Source of the DNA: Pseudalkalibacillus sp. SCS-8
GTDB lineage: Bacteria > Bacillota > Bacilli > Bacillales > Fictibacillaceae
Assembly (NCBI RefSeq): GCF_040126055.1
Contig: NZ_CP143541.1
Location: 372,001 to 436,000 of the forward strand
Direction of reading: 5' to 3'
Length of the DNA stretch: 64,000 bases
Shown here: piece after piece, positions 8,943 through 19,347 of the stretch
Layout of the letters: every line of letters starts with the position of its first letter
Numbering within the stretch: position 1 is the stretch's first letter
The notes under the pieces: generated by a model
What the model was told of the DNA's origin: nothing
The model's database searches: none
Seen by the model: the letters and a program-made list of their open reading frames with translations, nothing else
Program-made: the position numbers and the translations under genes

Positions 8943-9420
8943 GGAGGAGCTATTATATAAACTACCAGATGGACGAATCTTATTTATCCGACCTGAAGCA
9001 GAAGCAAAAATGCAGAGGTACCGACAACTCAGTCAACTTGACAAAGAAGCCGGAGGAATCCTAATTGGAAGGATTCTTTTGGAGAATGAAAACTTTATTA
9101 TAGATGATACTTCAGAACCTATGCCTACCGACACAAGAAAAAGATATCGTTTTATACGGACTCCAGAAGGTCACCAAGAATATTTTAATAATATTTGGCA
9201 AAAGGCAGAAGGTCGATGCTTCTACTTGGGAGAGTGGCATACTCACCCGGAAAGAATACCTACCCCTTCTTCTATTGATAAAAAAGATTGGATGAGAATA
9301 TTAAAATTAGATTTTGAGTCGGATATTTTATTCTTTTTAATTGTTGGAACTAAGGAAATAAAAGTTTGGTATGGTCAAAAAAAGAATAAAAGAATAGTAG
9401 AGTTACCTAGGAGGGACTAA
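8938..9420 (+). CDS. cap3: Cap3, JAB/MPN isopeptidase of CBASS, likely ATT start
   Basis: A zinc-dependent JAMM peptidase of the type that removes Cap2-made conjugates. The catalytic set is E in DKEAGGILIG and H-T-H followed by ten residues and D (EWHTHPERIPTPSSIDKKD). The first ATG, at 9010, lacks a ribosome binding site and would lose a conserved-looking N-terminal strand (LYKLPDGRILFI). In frame upstream, ATT at 8938 sits 6 bases after GAAAGGAAGG and overlaps the cap2 stop by five bases, as expected for a coupled operon. No ATG, GTG or TTG is available there. With ATT the protein has 160 residues; the ATG gives 136. Confidence 0.88.
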   Translation: MKEELLYKLPDGRILFIRPEAEAKMQRYRQLSQLDKEAGGILIGRILLENENFIIDDTSEPMPTDTRKRYRFIRTPEGHQEYFNNIWQKAEGRCFYLGEWHTHPERIPTPSSIDKKDWMRILKLDFESDILFFLIVGTKEIKVWYGQKKNKRIVELPRRD

Positions 9421-9421
9421 T

Positions 9422-10531
9422 TTGAGTAGGAGACAATTAACAAGTGCAGAAAATTATCACTTATGGATGGTTTCTGGTGGAATATGTTCATTTGAAGGTT
9501 GCTCAAAAAGGTTAATTGAAAATACAAATGGTTCATTAACTAACATAGGAATTAAAGCCCACATAATTGGTCACGCTAAAAACTCTGCTCGACATCAATA
9601 TATGGAGGAATACGGTTACACACAAGCAACCTTAGAAGATGTATCTAACCTTATGCTTATGTGCTATTATCATTCAAAATTAATAGACGATGAACGTACT
9701 AGAGATCAATTTCCACCTGATCGATTATTTCAGATGAAAAAAAACCACGAAGAATGGGTGTCGTCTTGGTCAGCGGCAGAAAAGAAAAAAAGTGTTGCAT
9801 TAATTTATAAAAAATTAGGAAATCCGATAACTGAAATAAGATACGACGGAGAAATCCCATACCTATTGGTTGAAGCCTTAGAGGATCAAATCGAGTTCGT
9901 AGATTCATCTACTGAAGGTTGGAATAATGCCAAAAGAAATAATGAAGAATTACTGGATGACTTTATGGAACTCGTAAGAGAAAGAGATGTGGATGTAGCG
10001 GAAGTATTTCCATTGTCTCCGATTCCATTATTGATACATATGGGCTTCCTTCTTACAGATACTATCTCCCTTTGTGTTTATCAATTTGATAGGGAAAATG
10101 AAGTTTGGGTGATGAATAAACCAGAAGAAACTAAGAATGAAGAAATAAAAGTAGAGCAAGAATCAAAAATAAATGGGGTAGAAGACCTAGCTGTTTTGGT
10201 ATCAATAAGTGGAAAAGTCAAAGTGAAAGATGTAGAAGAGGCTATAAGCAATAACTTTGATTATCTATCTTTTACTATTAATAACCCTGGTGTAAAACGA
10301 GTACTATATCGTAATGATGTTAAATCAATTCAATCAATAGTAAAGGAGCAAGTTGAATCCTTAATACAAGATCTGGACTATGAGAGAATTCATTTGTTTT
10401 TAGCTGGTCCAGCTGGATTAGCTCTAGAAATTGGTAGAGGTATAAACCCAAGAATTTGGGGAGAGGTACGGTTATATCAGTTTGATAGAAGGGTAAAGCC
10501 TCGATATCAATATGCCTTTTCATTAAATTAA
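9422..10531 (+). CDS. cap5: HNH-SAVED effector nuclease of CBASS (Cap5 type)
   Basis: A 369-residue effector starting with TTG, 6 bases after AGGAGGG. The N-terminal 110 residues are an HNH nuclease: ICSFEGC, KAHIIGH, and NLMLMCYYHSKLIDD. The C-terminal half, after about residue 170, is a SAVED sensor domain ending with the typical AGPAGLALEIGRGINP segment and a YQFDRR strand. In Cap5 proteins, cyclic-nucleotide binding to SAVED oligomerises the protein and triggers DNA cutting by HNH, so infected cells die. One base separates it from cap3. It completes a CD-NTase, Cap2, Cap3, effector operon. Confidence 0.92.
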   Translation: MSRRQLTSAENYHLWMVSGGICSFEGCSKRLIENTNGSLTNIGIKAHIIGHAKNSARHQYMEEYGYTQATLEDVSNLMLMCYYHSKLIDDERTRDQFPPDRLFQMKKNHEEWVSSWSAAEKKKSVALIYKKLGNPITEIRYDGEIPYLLVEALEDQIEFVDSSTEGWNNAKRNNEELLDDFMELVRERDVDVAEVFPLSPIPLLIHMGFLLTDTISLCVYQFDRENEVWVMNKPEETKNEEIKVEQESKINGVEDLAVLVSISGKVKVKDVEEAISNNFDYLSFTINNPGVKRVLYRNDVKSIQSIVKEQVESLIQDLDYERIHLFLAGPAGLALEIGRGINPRIWGEVRLYQFDRRVKPRYQYAFSLN

Positions 10532-10851
10532 GTTGTAAATCGTTAGAAGAAAATAATCTGGAGTAAATTATAAATATACTAAATGTTTCTGACTATATAG
10601 GAGAAAAAAGTTATTAACATCATTATTTATTATTAAAAAGAATTGGGGGTTTAGAAAGAATACATGAAAATGTTGTAATGTGATACTAAAACTACTCCGT
10701 TTTTTGTTACTTCAATTTTCTTAATTAACTTGTGAAGCGTCTAGCAAAAAGTTCTTCGTCAGTTAGTTCTTTGGAAATATTTATTAACTTCATGTTGAAA
10801 AGAATCTAAAAAAGAAACCTAAATTAATTAGGTTTCTTTTTTAGAACTAAC
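10532..10851. other. Intergenic region after CBASS operon
   Basis: A 320-bp AT-rich stretch without a supported gene. The only clear element is the bidirectional terminator at 10808-10842. Short frames beginning with ATG stop within a few codons. Confidence 0.6.
10808..10842. terminator. Bidirectional terminator between CBASS and R-M modules
   Basis: AAAAGAAACCTAA pairs with TTAGGTTTCTTTT around a five-base loop, with A-run and T-run on both sides. It can end both the CBASS operon and the convergent specificity-subunit gene. Confidence 0.85.
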
Positions 10852-11517
10852 TTATCTAAGATAACAGGAAACAGAGTGGATTAATGCACTGCTTTTTCTT
10901 TCATATTCTCTATATTTTTTGGTAGCATTTATTACTCCATTCGATATGGAGTCCTGTTCGTTAATTAAATGAACAGGAATATTCAAAGACATAAGAACAT
11001 CTTCATTAAATCTAGGGTGCTGGCTACCTTCAACAGCGTTGGAGAGAACTTGTTGAACTTGCGGTGATAGCAAATAAGGAACTAAAAATGCGATTGACTC
11101 TTTAGTGTCAATTGGTGAAAGTACATAAAACTCAGTTGAACAAACATTGGTAATCTCATCCATATTTTCATGTATATTATCCACATAAGCAACTTGCCTT
11201 AGGTAAGGCCTTAATCGGGATATTATTATATCCCCCTGTTTTATAATTTTTTTTGTACTATTAATGTTATTTGTTAAAGGTTTGTTACCGATAATTTTTC
11301 CATCAACTACATCTCCTGTATTTATTAAATACAATTTACTTTGGAGGTTTTTTAAATTCTTTTTACTAAAAAGCTCATTTGATATTTTGGCCACCTTATT
11401 TAGTGGTATATACTCTGATGCTTTAATGGTTATATTTCTTCCAGGATGGTATCTCTCAGCAGAAAGGATAAAACCATTATCTAAATTAGATACCTGTATT
11501 GTTGTGGAAATTGCCAT
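10852..11517 (-). CDS. Half-size type I specificity subunit (HsdS-like)
   Basis: A 221-residue protein with one target-recognition domain, about half of a normal HsdS. Typical TRD landmarks are present: IIISRLRPYLRQVAY, the CSTEFYVLSP strand, and GSQHPRFNEDVLMSLNIPVH, followed by a helical segment (INEQDSISNGVINATKKYREYERKS) that forms the conserved spacer. Half-S proteins dimerise to read palindromic or bipartite sites. The start ATG overlaps the methylase stop in a TAATG junction, so the pair is coupled. No HsdR is present in the window; the neighbouring PD-ExK protein is the probable nuclease. Confidence 0.85.
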   Translation of the reverse strand: MAISTTIQVSNLDNGFILSAERYHPGRNITIKASEYIPLNKVAKISNELFSKKNLKNLQSKLYLINTGDVVDGKIIGNKPLTNNINSTKKIIKQGDIIISRLRPYLRQVAYVDNIHENMDEITNVCSTEFYVLSPIDTKESIAFLVPYLLSPQVQQVLSNAVEGSQHPRFNEDVLMSLNIPVHLINEQDSISNGVINATKKYREYERKSSALIHSVSCYLR

Positions 11518-12821
11518 TATTCGTTCACCCAACTTGAATAATTTTGACTAATGAATTGTTTAAAGTCTTTATATATCTCATCAAGATCATGATCAACATT
11601 TTCAAAAGCTTGGTCATCAGTTTTATATTGAAGATTACCTCTACTATCTTTTCCGGCTAGTTCACTGATACCGAAGAAAATCTCTTCGTTAGGAATATTT
11701 GTTACTGAATTCTTTCTCTTCTGAAGGAAGAGTATCCCTGTTTTAACTGGAGTATGTGGCATAAACACATTTCTTGGTAGTCCGATTACTCCAACGATCT
11801 TTGCATGATGAAGAATCCACTTACGTAAATAAGCCCAATTATTAGATCCAAACTTATTGTTTGGTAATATTATAGCCATCCTACCACCAGGGTTTAGCAA
11901 CTCTATACAACGTTCAATAAATAACGCATCTCGTTGAATTCTACTTTTCCCTTTTGCTACTACATAATTGTCAAGGAATTTACTTTCATTAATTTCGCCC
12001 GCAAATGGGGGATTGGTAACAATTATATCAAATTTTTTAAAGCCACATTTATTTATTCTTAAACAATCCTCTATAGATGTTATACTGGCAACATTCTCTA
12101 TAAATAAATTCTCTTGTAACTCAGGAAGGATCAGGCTATTAATTTTATGCACATTAGCTTGTGAAACACCTGAAATATACATAAGTGCTTTAGAAACACG
12201 TACGGCTTTTTCATCAAAATCAAATCCCCATAAGTTATGCCCTGTTGAATTATGGTGGTCATTATAATAGTTATAGGAGTGAAGAAGAAATGCGCCTGAA
12301 CCGCTTGCAGGATCTAAAATATTTTCATGGTAACGTGGTGCTATAATCTTAATACAAAAATCTATTATGTATCGTGGAGTGAAAAATTGTCCTTTCGATC
12401 CCTTAGAGGTTCTTGAAACAATAAATTCGAAAAAAGCATCTAAGGCTTGAAAGCTATATTCAGACAACTTATAGTTATTTAATAGTTTTACGCAGACATC
12501 AACATGTCCAGGGCTTAATTTTGTTCTATCTTCATGTAATACACCTTTCCAATGTTTATTCATCTCAAATAACAATTTATTTACTCTAGCTACGGTGTCA
12601 TCTGATGTGCCAGAATCAATATAATCTTCAGTTTCATTTTTTTCACACCAAAGCTTTGCCATGATAAGCTTTAGAATTTCTTCGAAATCATTCTCACCAG
12701 AATTCGCTAGAACAATCTCCTCTAACCTAATGAAGAGTCCTTCTAATTTATCAGGAAGGGTAACATGTCTTTTCCCCAATAGTATCACCTCAAAAACATC
12801 ATAGCATGCTTCCAAATCCAT
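11517..12821 (-). CDS. N-6 adenine DNA methyltransferase (HsdM-like)
   Basis: A 434-residue gamma-type DNA methylase. The N-terminal helical part resembles HsdM, motif I is ILDPASGSGAFLL near residue 170, and the catalytic motif IV is NPPF near residue 270. It transfers a methyl group from SAM to adenine N6 within the site chosen by the S subunit. It overlaps the S gene by one base. It is divergent from the controller and nuclease genes across a short promoter region with an inverted repeat, a layout that allows methylation before restriction. It is shorter than a usual HsdM of about 500 residues. Confidence 0.9.
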   Translation of the reverse strand: MDLEACYDVFEVILLGKRHVTLPDKLEGLFIRLEEIVLANSGENDFEEILKLIMAKLWCEKNETEDYIDSGTSDDTVARVNKLLFEMNKHWKGVLHEDRTKLSPGHVDVCVKLLNNYKLSEYSFQALDAFFEFIVSRTSKGSKGQFFTPRYIIDFCIKIIAPRYHENILDPASGSGAFLLHSYNYYNDHHNSTGHNLWGFDFDEKAVRVSKALMYISGVSQANVHKINSLILPELQENLFIENVASITSIEDCLRINKCGFKKFDIIVTNPPFAGEINESKFLDNYVVAKGKSRIQRDALFIERCIELLNPGGRMAIILPNNKFGSNNWAYLRKWILHHAKIVGVIGLPRNVFMPHTPVKTGILFLQKRKNSVTNIPNEEIFFGISELAGKDSRGNLQYKTDDQAFENVDHDLDEIYKDFKQFISQNYSSWVNE

Positions 12822-12849
12822 TTCAAGACCACGGTCTAAATTAATGAGA

Positions 12850-12868
12850 ATATTCGATTTTTGAATAT
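12850..12868. promoter_or_regulatory. Inverted repeat between divergent R-M genes
   Basis: ATATTC and GAATAT separated by seven bases lie between the methylase start and the XRE gene. The position fits an operator for the controller protein encoded next to it. This is inference from position and symmetry. Confidence 0.45.
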
Positions 12869-12910
12869 CGGAGTATGAGAAATAACATAAATAATGAGGG
12901 GATGGAAAAT

Positions 12911-13180
12911 ATGAACAATATCCATAATGAAGATTACATAGAAATAATTACACGCTTACGCTTAGCTAGGATTTCAGCTGGCATAACTCAAAAAGAATTG
13001 TCAGAGAAACTTAATATAAACCAATCCATTATTTCAAAGGTGGAAAATTGCGAGCGAAAAATTGATGTTCTGGAATTTTTTATATGGACAAATCAATTAA
13101 ATATTTCATGGAAGAGTATTATTCCAAATAAATACTTAAAATTAGGAGATGATAATTGTGAAAGCGGAATCAATGAATGA
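12911..13180 (+). CDS. XRE-family controller (C protein-like) regulator
   Basis: An 89-residue helix-turn-helix protein. RLRLARISAGITQKELSEKLNINQSIISKVENCERKID carries the classical XRE/Cro HTH. Restriction-modification controller proteins have this size and sit directly before the nuclease gene, as here. The frame extends to 12875, but GAGGGG nine bases before the ATG at 12911 favours this start. It overlaps the nuclease gene by 23 bases, so the nuclease is probably translated by coupling and delayed until controller accumulates. Confidence 0.85.
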   Translation: MNNIHNEDYIEIITRLRLARISAGITQKELSEKLNINQSIISKVENCERKIDVLEFFIWTNQLNISWKSIIPNKYLKLGDDNCESGINE

Positions 13181-13949
13181 TTCAAAAACAGTAACACAAG
13201 AAGAATTAGCCGAACTTAGAAAGATGTTAGACCCCCTAATAGGGGTGCAATTTGACATATTAGCAGTACCTGAATCTGTTCTTTTAGGATTAGAGCCATC
13301 TCAAGTTGGTACTATGGTTGGTACTTTAATGGATTCATGTATCCCGGTACTTCATACTATTCCAACAACCGAACAAGGCAAGGAATTCCCTAATATTGGA
13401 ATAACGAAACATGATGGAATCCTAGGCAATAGAGAGGGGTATCCAGATTTTTTACATGAATCAGGAAAGAGGTTGGAGTTGAAACTATTGTTTGTTGATA
13501 ACCCAGAGGTGAAAATGAAAAAGCCACCAACTCCAAGAGAGCCCTCTGCTAGATTAACACAAAAGGTCACTGTGAAAAATGTAATCCCTGATAGAGATGT
13601 ATTACTAGTTCTTGCCTACCAGCTGGAAGAAAATAAACAAAGGAAAGGGTATTACTCTCCTACAATTATGGATATAGGGTTGTTTCCAGTAATAGAATGT
13701 ATTAATGCAAGAGATAAAAGGATGGAGGATTGTGGGGGCAGATGGTTTGGAAATTACGATACGCCTACTATACTCAGTAGAATTGGTAAGGAGAAGTTAA
13801 AGAAGAACGAAAAACTTAATTTCTCTACTTACGGTAGAAAAGAAGAGGAAGGTTTAGATTTCAATGAGGATACAAATTTCGGTAAATTGAAACGAATTCC
13901 TTATCTTCCGCTACAAAAATTTATAGCACTTCATAAACAGAAAAACTGA
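13158..13949 (+). CDS. Putative PD-(D/E)xK restriction endonuclease
   Basis: A 263-residue protein I do not recognise as a named enzyme. GYPDFLHESGKRLELKL contains P96-D97 and, ten residues later, E107-x-K109, the PD-(D/E)xK catalytic pattern. Gene context with an XRE controller and a divergent methylase makes a restriction endonuclease the best reading. The upstream ATG at 13149 abuts the AGGAG site, so the GTG at 13158 (spacing nine) is the likely start. It overlaps the controller gene. It is far smaller than HsdR and lacks helicase motifs, so the system is not ordinary type I. Confidence 0.75.
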   Translation: MKAESMNDSKTVTQEELAELRKMLDPLIGVQFDILAVPESVLLGLEPSQVGTMVGTLMDSCIPVLHTIPTTEQGKEFPNIGITKHDGILGNREGYPDFLHESGKRLELKLLFVDNPEVKMKKPPTPREPSARLTQKVTVKNVIPDRDVLLVLAYQLEENKQRKGYYSPTIMDIGLFPVIECINARDKRMEDCGGRWFGNYDTPTILSRIGKEKLKKNEKLNFSTYGRKEEEGLDFNEDTNFGKLKRIPYLPLQKFIALHKQKN

Positions 13950-14629
13950 ACCAATTAACCTTATTTAGATATACAGTGGTTTGTAGCTTAATAGATTAGC
14001 TTTTTAGTAAGGCTTTATTTGATATGAAGAAGTGTAAATAAGAGAACTTATAATAAGCAAAATAAAAATTTCGAAAAAACATTGGTCAAATTACAGATCG
14101 AGTTATGTCAAAATCACATAGAATACTAAGTTAGTTGCAACAGGTTTTCATAGCGTCAATTATAATAAACAGTGTCATATCGGATTTTTATTAATATAAA
14201 GCTGGGATATTTCTAACCCAGCTTTTCTATAATAATAGAACATATTATTATTTGTCCTTTATTTAATCAAAAAACATACTGACTTTGATAATCAGTTCCT
14301 CTTCCTCAAACATAGGTTTAAAATCATCATAATTATGTAAAAAACATGATGGGACTCTTCGGCAAGGATTAATCACCTTTAATGATAAAATATGGAATAT
14401 TCATTGCTATAGAAGAGTAGATAAATGCTTTTTAGATACTATGTTATTGTGAAGTTCAAGAACAAAAAAATTATTAAAATCTAGCAAACAAATCAGGATA
14501 TGTCCATTAATACAGATAGATTAAAAATATTTGTGGCTGCATTATTATTCCTTATTTGGAAGATATAAAGTGCTCAAAACCCTCATGGTGTGAGAGTAAA
14601 GTGAACCACTAAATACTAAGTCATACCTA
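13950..14629. other. Long AT-rich gap in the defence island
   Basis: About 680 bp with no supported gene on either strand. It contains one hairpin terminator at 14198-14226. It may be decayed accessory DNA; I see no transposase remnant. Confidence 0.5.
14198..14226 (+). terminator. Rho-independent terminator
   Basis: AAAGCTGGG pairs with CCCAGCTTTT around a ten-base loop. It lies about 250 bp after the nuclease gene with no gene in between. Confidence 0.7.
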
Positions 14630-14995
14630 TCATGTTTTTATAAACTTTTTACGTTTAACGATAGGTTGCTTAATTACAAATTTATAGCATTTCTTTAAGA
14701 GTTCGTAATCAGTTTGAGATATTAAATGAGTATGGGCGATTTTATTTCTTATGGGAGTTAATTGCTGAAGCAATATTAATTGTTCTGTTTTAAAATGTGA
14801 TAGTACTTGAGGGTATCTTCCGAAAAAAGCTACAAGTTCGTGGAAGTAAGAATTATGTTCATCTCGTTTTTCGCAGAGTATGGAGACCCAATGGTAGCCA
14901 TACTGTTTTTGCATATTTGTTTTTACAATTATACGTAAGTGATTTTCGATTTCATACAGCATTGAATAAGCTTCTTTCATTACAGGTGTATTCAT
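14630..14995 (-). CDS. HEPN-domain protein (Swt1/Abi-like)
   Basis: A 121-residue helical protein. The segment MLYEIENHLRIIV and the downstream R83-N-K-I-A-H88 match the HEPN pattern (R-x4-H), the catalytic signature of many HEPN ribonucleases in defence and toxin-antitoxin loci. AAAGGAG lies ten bases before the ATG. It stands alone at the edge of the defence island with no adjacent antitoxin candidate. It could be a stand-alone HEPN nuclease, or a remnant of a longer protein that has lost its partner domain. Confidence 0.7.
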   Translation of the reverse strand: MNTPVMKEAYSMLYEIENHLRIIVKTNMQKQYGYHWVSILCEKRDEHNSYFHELVAFFGRYPQVLSHFKTEQLILLQQLTPIRNKIAHTHLISQTDYELLKKCYKFVIKQPIVKRKKFIKT

Positions 14996-15093
14996 TTTAG
15001 GAGTACTCCTTTCGAGGTTGATATTGGGGATGTAATAAATTTCTACCTTAATACATAATACCCTTTAAATCTTTTTGTAAAAAAATAAATAGG

Positions 15094-15130
15094 GCACAAT
15101 ATGCCACCCTGTAAGGGTAGTTAATTGTGC
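15094..15130. repeat. Nested inverted repeat
   Basis: GCACAAT at 15094-15100 pairs with ATTGTGC at 15124-15130, and inside it ACCCT (15106-15110) pairs with AGGGT (15114-15118) around GTA. It makes a two-tier hairpin at the edge of the defence island with no T-run. Confidence 0.6.
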
Positions 15131-15300
15131 GTTTACATGCCTTGGATTTAAATAACTATGTGTAATACTTTAGGTATACCTATTATCGAAAAATTGTATA
15201 ACTAAAAATTAAAGAGGTATATATTAATGGTAGCCTTGTAATTACGAAGGAGGTTCCTTGAGACTATAATGGATGAGGTATTTCTAAAAGAGTATAGCTG

Positions 15301-15351
15301 AAAAAACACCTTACCTAATGCCTTTTAGGCATCCCTGGAAAGGTGTTTTTT
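15301..15351. terminator. Terminator of katG
   Basis: AAAAAACACCTT pairs with AAGGTGTTTTTT, with an inner GCC/GGC stem. The A-run on plus gives the T-run for the minus-strand katG transcript. Confidence 0.8.
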
Positions 15352-15367
15352 AACATTAGTTTATATC

Positions 15368-17608
<2,241 letters not shown>

Positions 17609-17639
17609 CTAGCATGCTCCTCTCATATAGTGAAATTCA

Positions 17640-17671
17640 TTATAATTTATATTACATTATAATAATACTAA
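17640..17671. promoter_or_regulatory. Tandem PerR-like boxes upstream of katG
   Basis: TTATAATAATACTAA at 17657-17671 matches the PerR consensus TTATAATNATTATAA at 12 of 14 fixed positions. TTATAATTTATATTA at 17640-17654 is a weaker match. They lie 32-63 bp before the katG start codon, a position suited to repression. PerR itself is not in the window. Confidence 0.6.
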
Positions 17672-18009
17672 AGTAGGAATCATTTGAAAAGAAAAATGTT
17701 TTTCATCTATTTCCTATTATAGTAAAAATTTTCAGAAAAATAAAATGATAGATTAAAACATTCAGAGAAAATAATCCACTCTAGGTTAACCGTGTGATTT
17801 ATGTTGACGAAAAACGAAGGACGTTGGAAAAATTTGTTGAAATAGAGATGTAGAACCTTAATTGTTTTTTAAAAAGAAGCCGTAGATGAATGCCCTGATA
17901 GATGACCTGACCTAAAAATGATAGAGGATGGTAAAGCGATGTAATTTAATCGGTTGGTTTAAGTAACTTCATAAACGTTTAGCAGGAATCTTCGTAAGAG
18001 GTGTTAGCA
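17672..18009. other. Intergenic region between katG and MFS gene
   Basis: About 340 bp between divergent genes with no supported ORF; it should hold the promoters for both. I see no further clear element. Confidence 0.5.
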
Positions 18010-19233
18010 ATGTTCAAAGAAAGAAACTTCCTTATTTTATGGTTAGGTCAACTTGTTTCAATTTTTGGAGGTCGGTTTAGTGATCTCGTTATTCCGTGGG
18101 TTGTTCTACAAGTCACGGATTCACCGCTAAAAGCAGCTATTGTCGCAATAAGCACGCAAATTGCCCCATTATTGTTTTCTTTACCAGCTGGTGTTTGGAT
18201 AGAGAACAGATCTAAGAAGAAGATAGCAATGTTATCAGAAATGATCCGTACAATCATGATGACCTTGCTTGTTGTAGTTATTTTATTCGGTGAATTCAAT
18301 CTCTTAGTTATCTGCTCTATTCTATTTGTAACGAGTTTAGCAGGATTATTTTTTCGCATTTCACTTAACGCTTTATTGCCAGGGATAACAGGTAGAAAAC
18401 GTCTTGTTGATGCACACAATTATTTAGAAGCTGCTGATGCTGTTAGTACGTTAATAGGGCCGATCCTGGCAGGATTCCTACTCTCAGCAATCGGTGCTGC
18501 TGCAACGCTAGGGATTGATGCTTTTACATTCCTATTATCCTTTGCGAGTATTGGGTTATTAAAATTAGGGGAAAAGTCCTTCTCTAAAAGCAAAGAACGT
18601 AAAATCGACAAGAAACAATCCCTGCAAGACGGATTAGAAGGGGTAAAGCTTCTATTTTCCACGAAAATACAACGCTTTATTTCTTTCAACCATTCTGTTC
18701 TGAACTTTTCTACCCATGCAGTAACACTACTTGTGGTTATAACAGCCAAACAGGAATTAGGCTTGTCCGCTTTTCAAACAGGCATATTACTTTCTGGAGC
18801 AGGTATTGGAAACTTGATTGCTATATTTGTGATGGCACGACTGAAAGAAGCTCATTGGAACAAACTCTATGGTTCAATAATGCTTTGCTCTGGTATGGGC
18901 GTATTTCTAATCGCTATTTCTTCTACGATGTGGGGAGCATTTGTAGGCATGATCTTGTTTGATGGAGCACTTTCAATGGCCTTTGTGGTAAACGGTGCAG
19001 CAAGGCAAACGGTTACGACAAATCAATTTTTAGCGAGGATAAGTAGTGGAGGGATCCTGTTAAGTGGAATTGTTGTGATACTAGCTAATGGATTTGCGGG
19101 ATTGATATCGGAAGGGTTCAATCCAATCCTCGGCTTACTGTTTTGTGCAGGTCTATTGTTGATTAATAGTGGCATTTCATTTGCTCAACTACACTTGAAA
19201 AGATCGATTTCTTCATTAGGTTTTGAGGAATAA
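18010..19233 (+). CDS. MFS transporter (macrolide-efflux-like)
   Basis: A 407-residue major facilitator with about 12 transmembrane helices, beginning MFKERNFLILWLGQLVSIFGGRFSD, a start typical of the MFS_3/MefA-like efflux group. The G-x-x-x-D motif A region near residue 60 (WIENRSKKKIAML) is in the usual place. AGAGGTG before the ATG at 18010 sets the start over an upstream GTG. The substrate is not predictable. It is divergent from katG and not part of an operon. Confidence 0.85.
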   Translation: MFKERNFLILWLGQLVSIFGGRFSDLVIPWVVLQVTDSPLKAAIVAISTQIAPLLFSLPAGVWIENRSKKKIAMLSEMIRTIMMTLLVVVILFGEFNLLVICSILFVTSLAGLFFRISLNALLPGITGRKRLVDAHNYLEAADAVSTLIGPILAGFLLSAIGAAATLGIDAFTFLLSFASIGLLKLGEKSFSKSKERKIDKKQSLQDGLEGVKLLFSTKIQRFISFNHSVLNFSTHAVTLLVVITAKQELGLSAFQTGILLSGAGIGNLIAIFVMARLKEAHWNKLYGSIMLCSGMGVFLIAISSTMWGAFVGMILFDGALSMAFVVNGAARQTVTTNQFLARISSGGILLSGIVVILANGFAGLISEGFNPILGLLFCAGLLLINSGISFAQLHLKRSISSLGFEE

Positions 19234-19347
19234 AAATTTCATATCTTCATAGAGGCGTTGATCTTTGAAGGATTACGCCTCTTTTTGTTTAATACCTTAC
19301 TAGGAAGTATTTGGGATAAATTGCTATGTTGTACTGGGGGATTTAAA

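Larger units (their letters stand above)
14996..15367. other. Intergenic region between HEPN gene and katG
   Basis: About 370 bp without a supported gene. It holds the nested inverted repeat at 15094-15130 and the katG terminator at 15301-15351. A good AAGGAGG site near 15248 leads only to frames of about ten codons. Confidence 0.55.
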
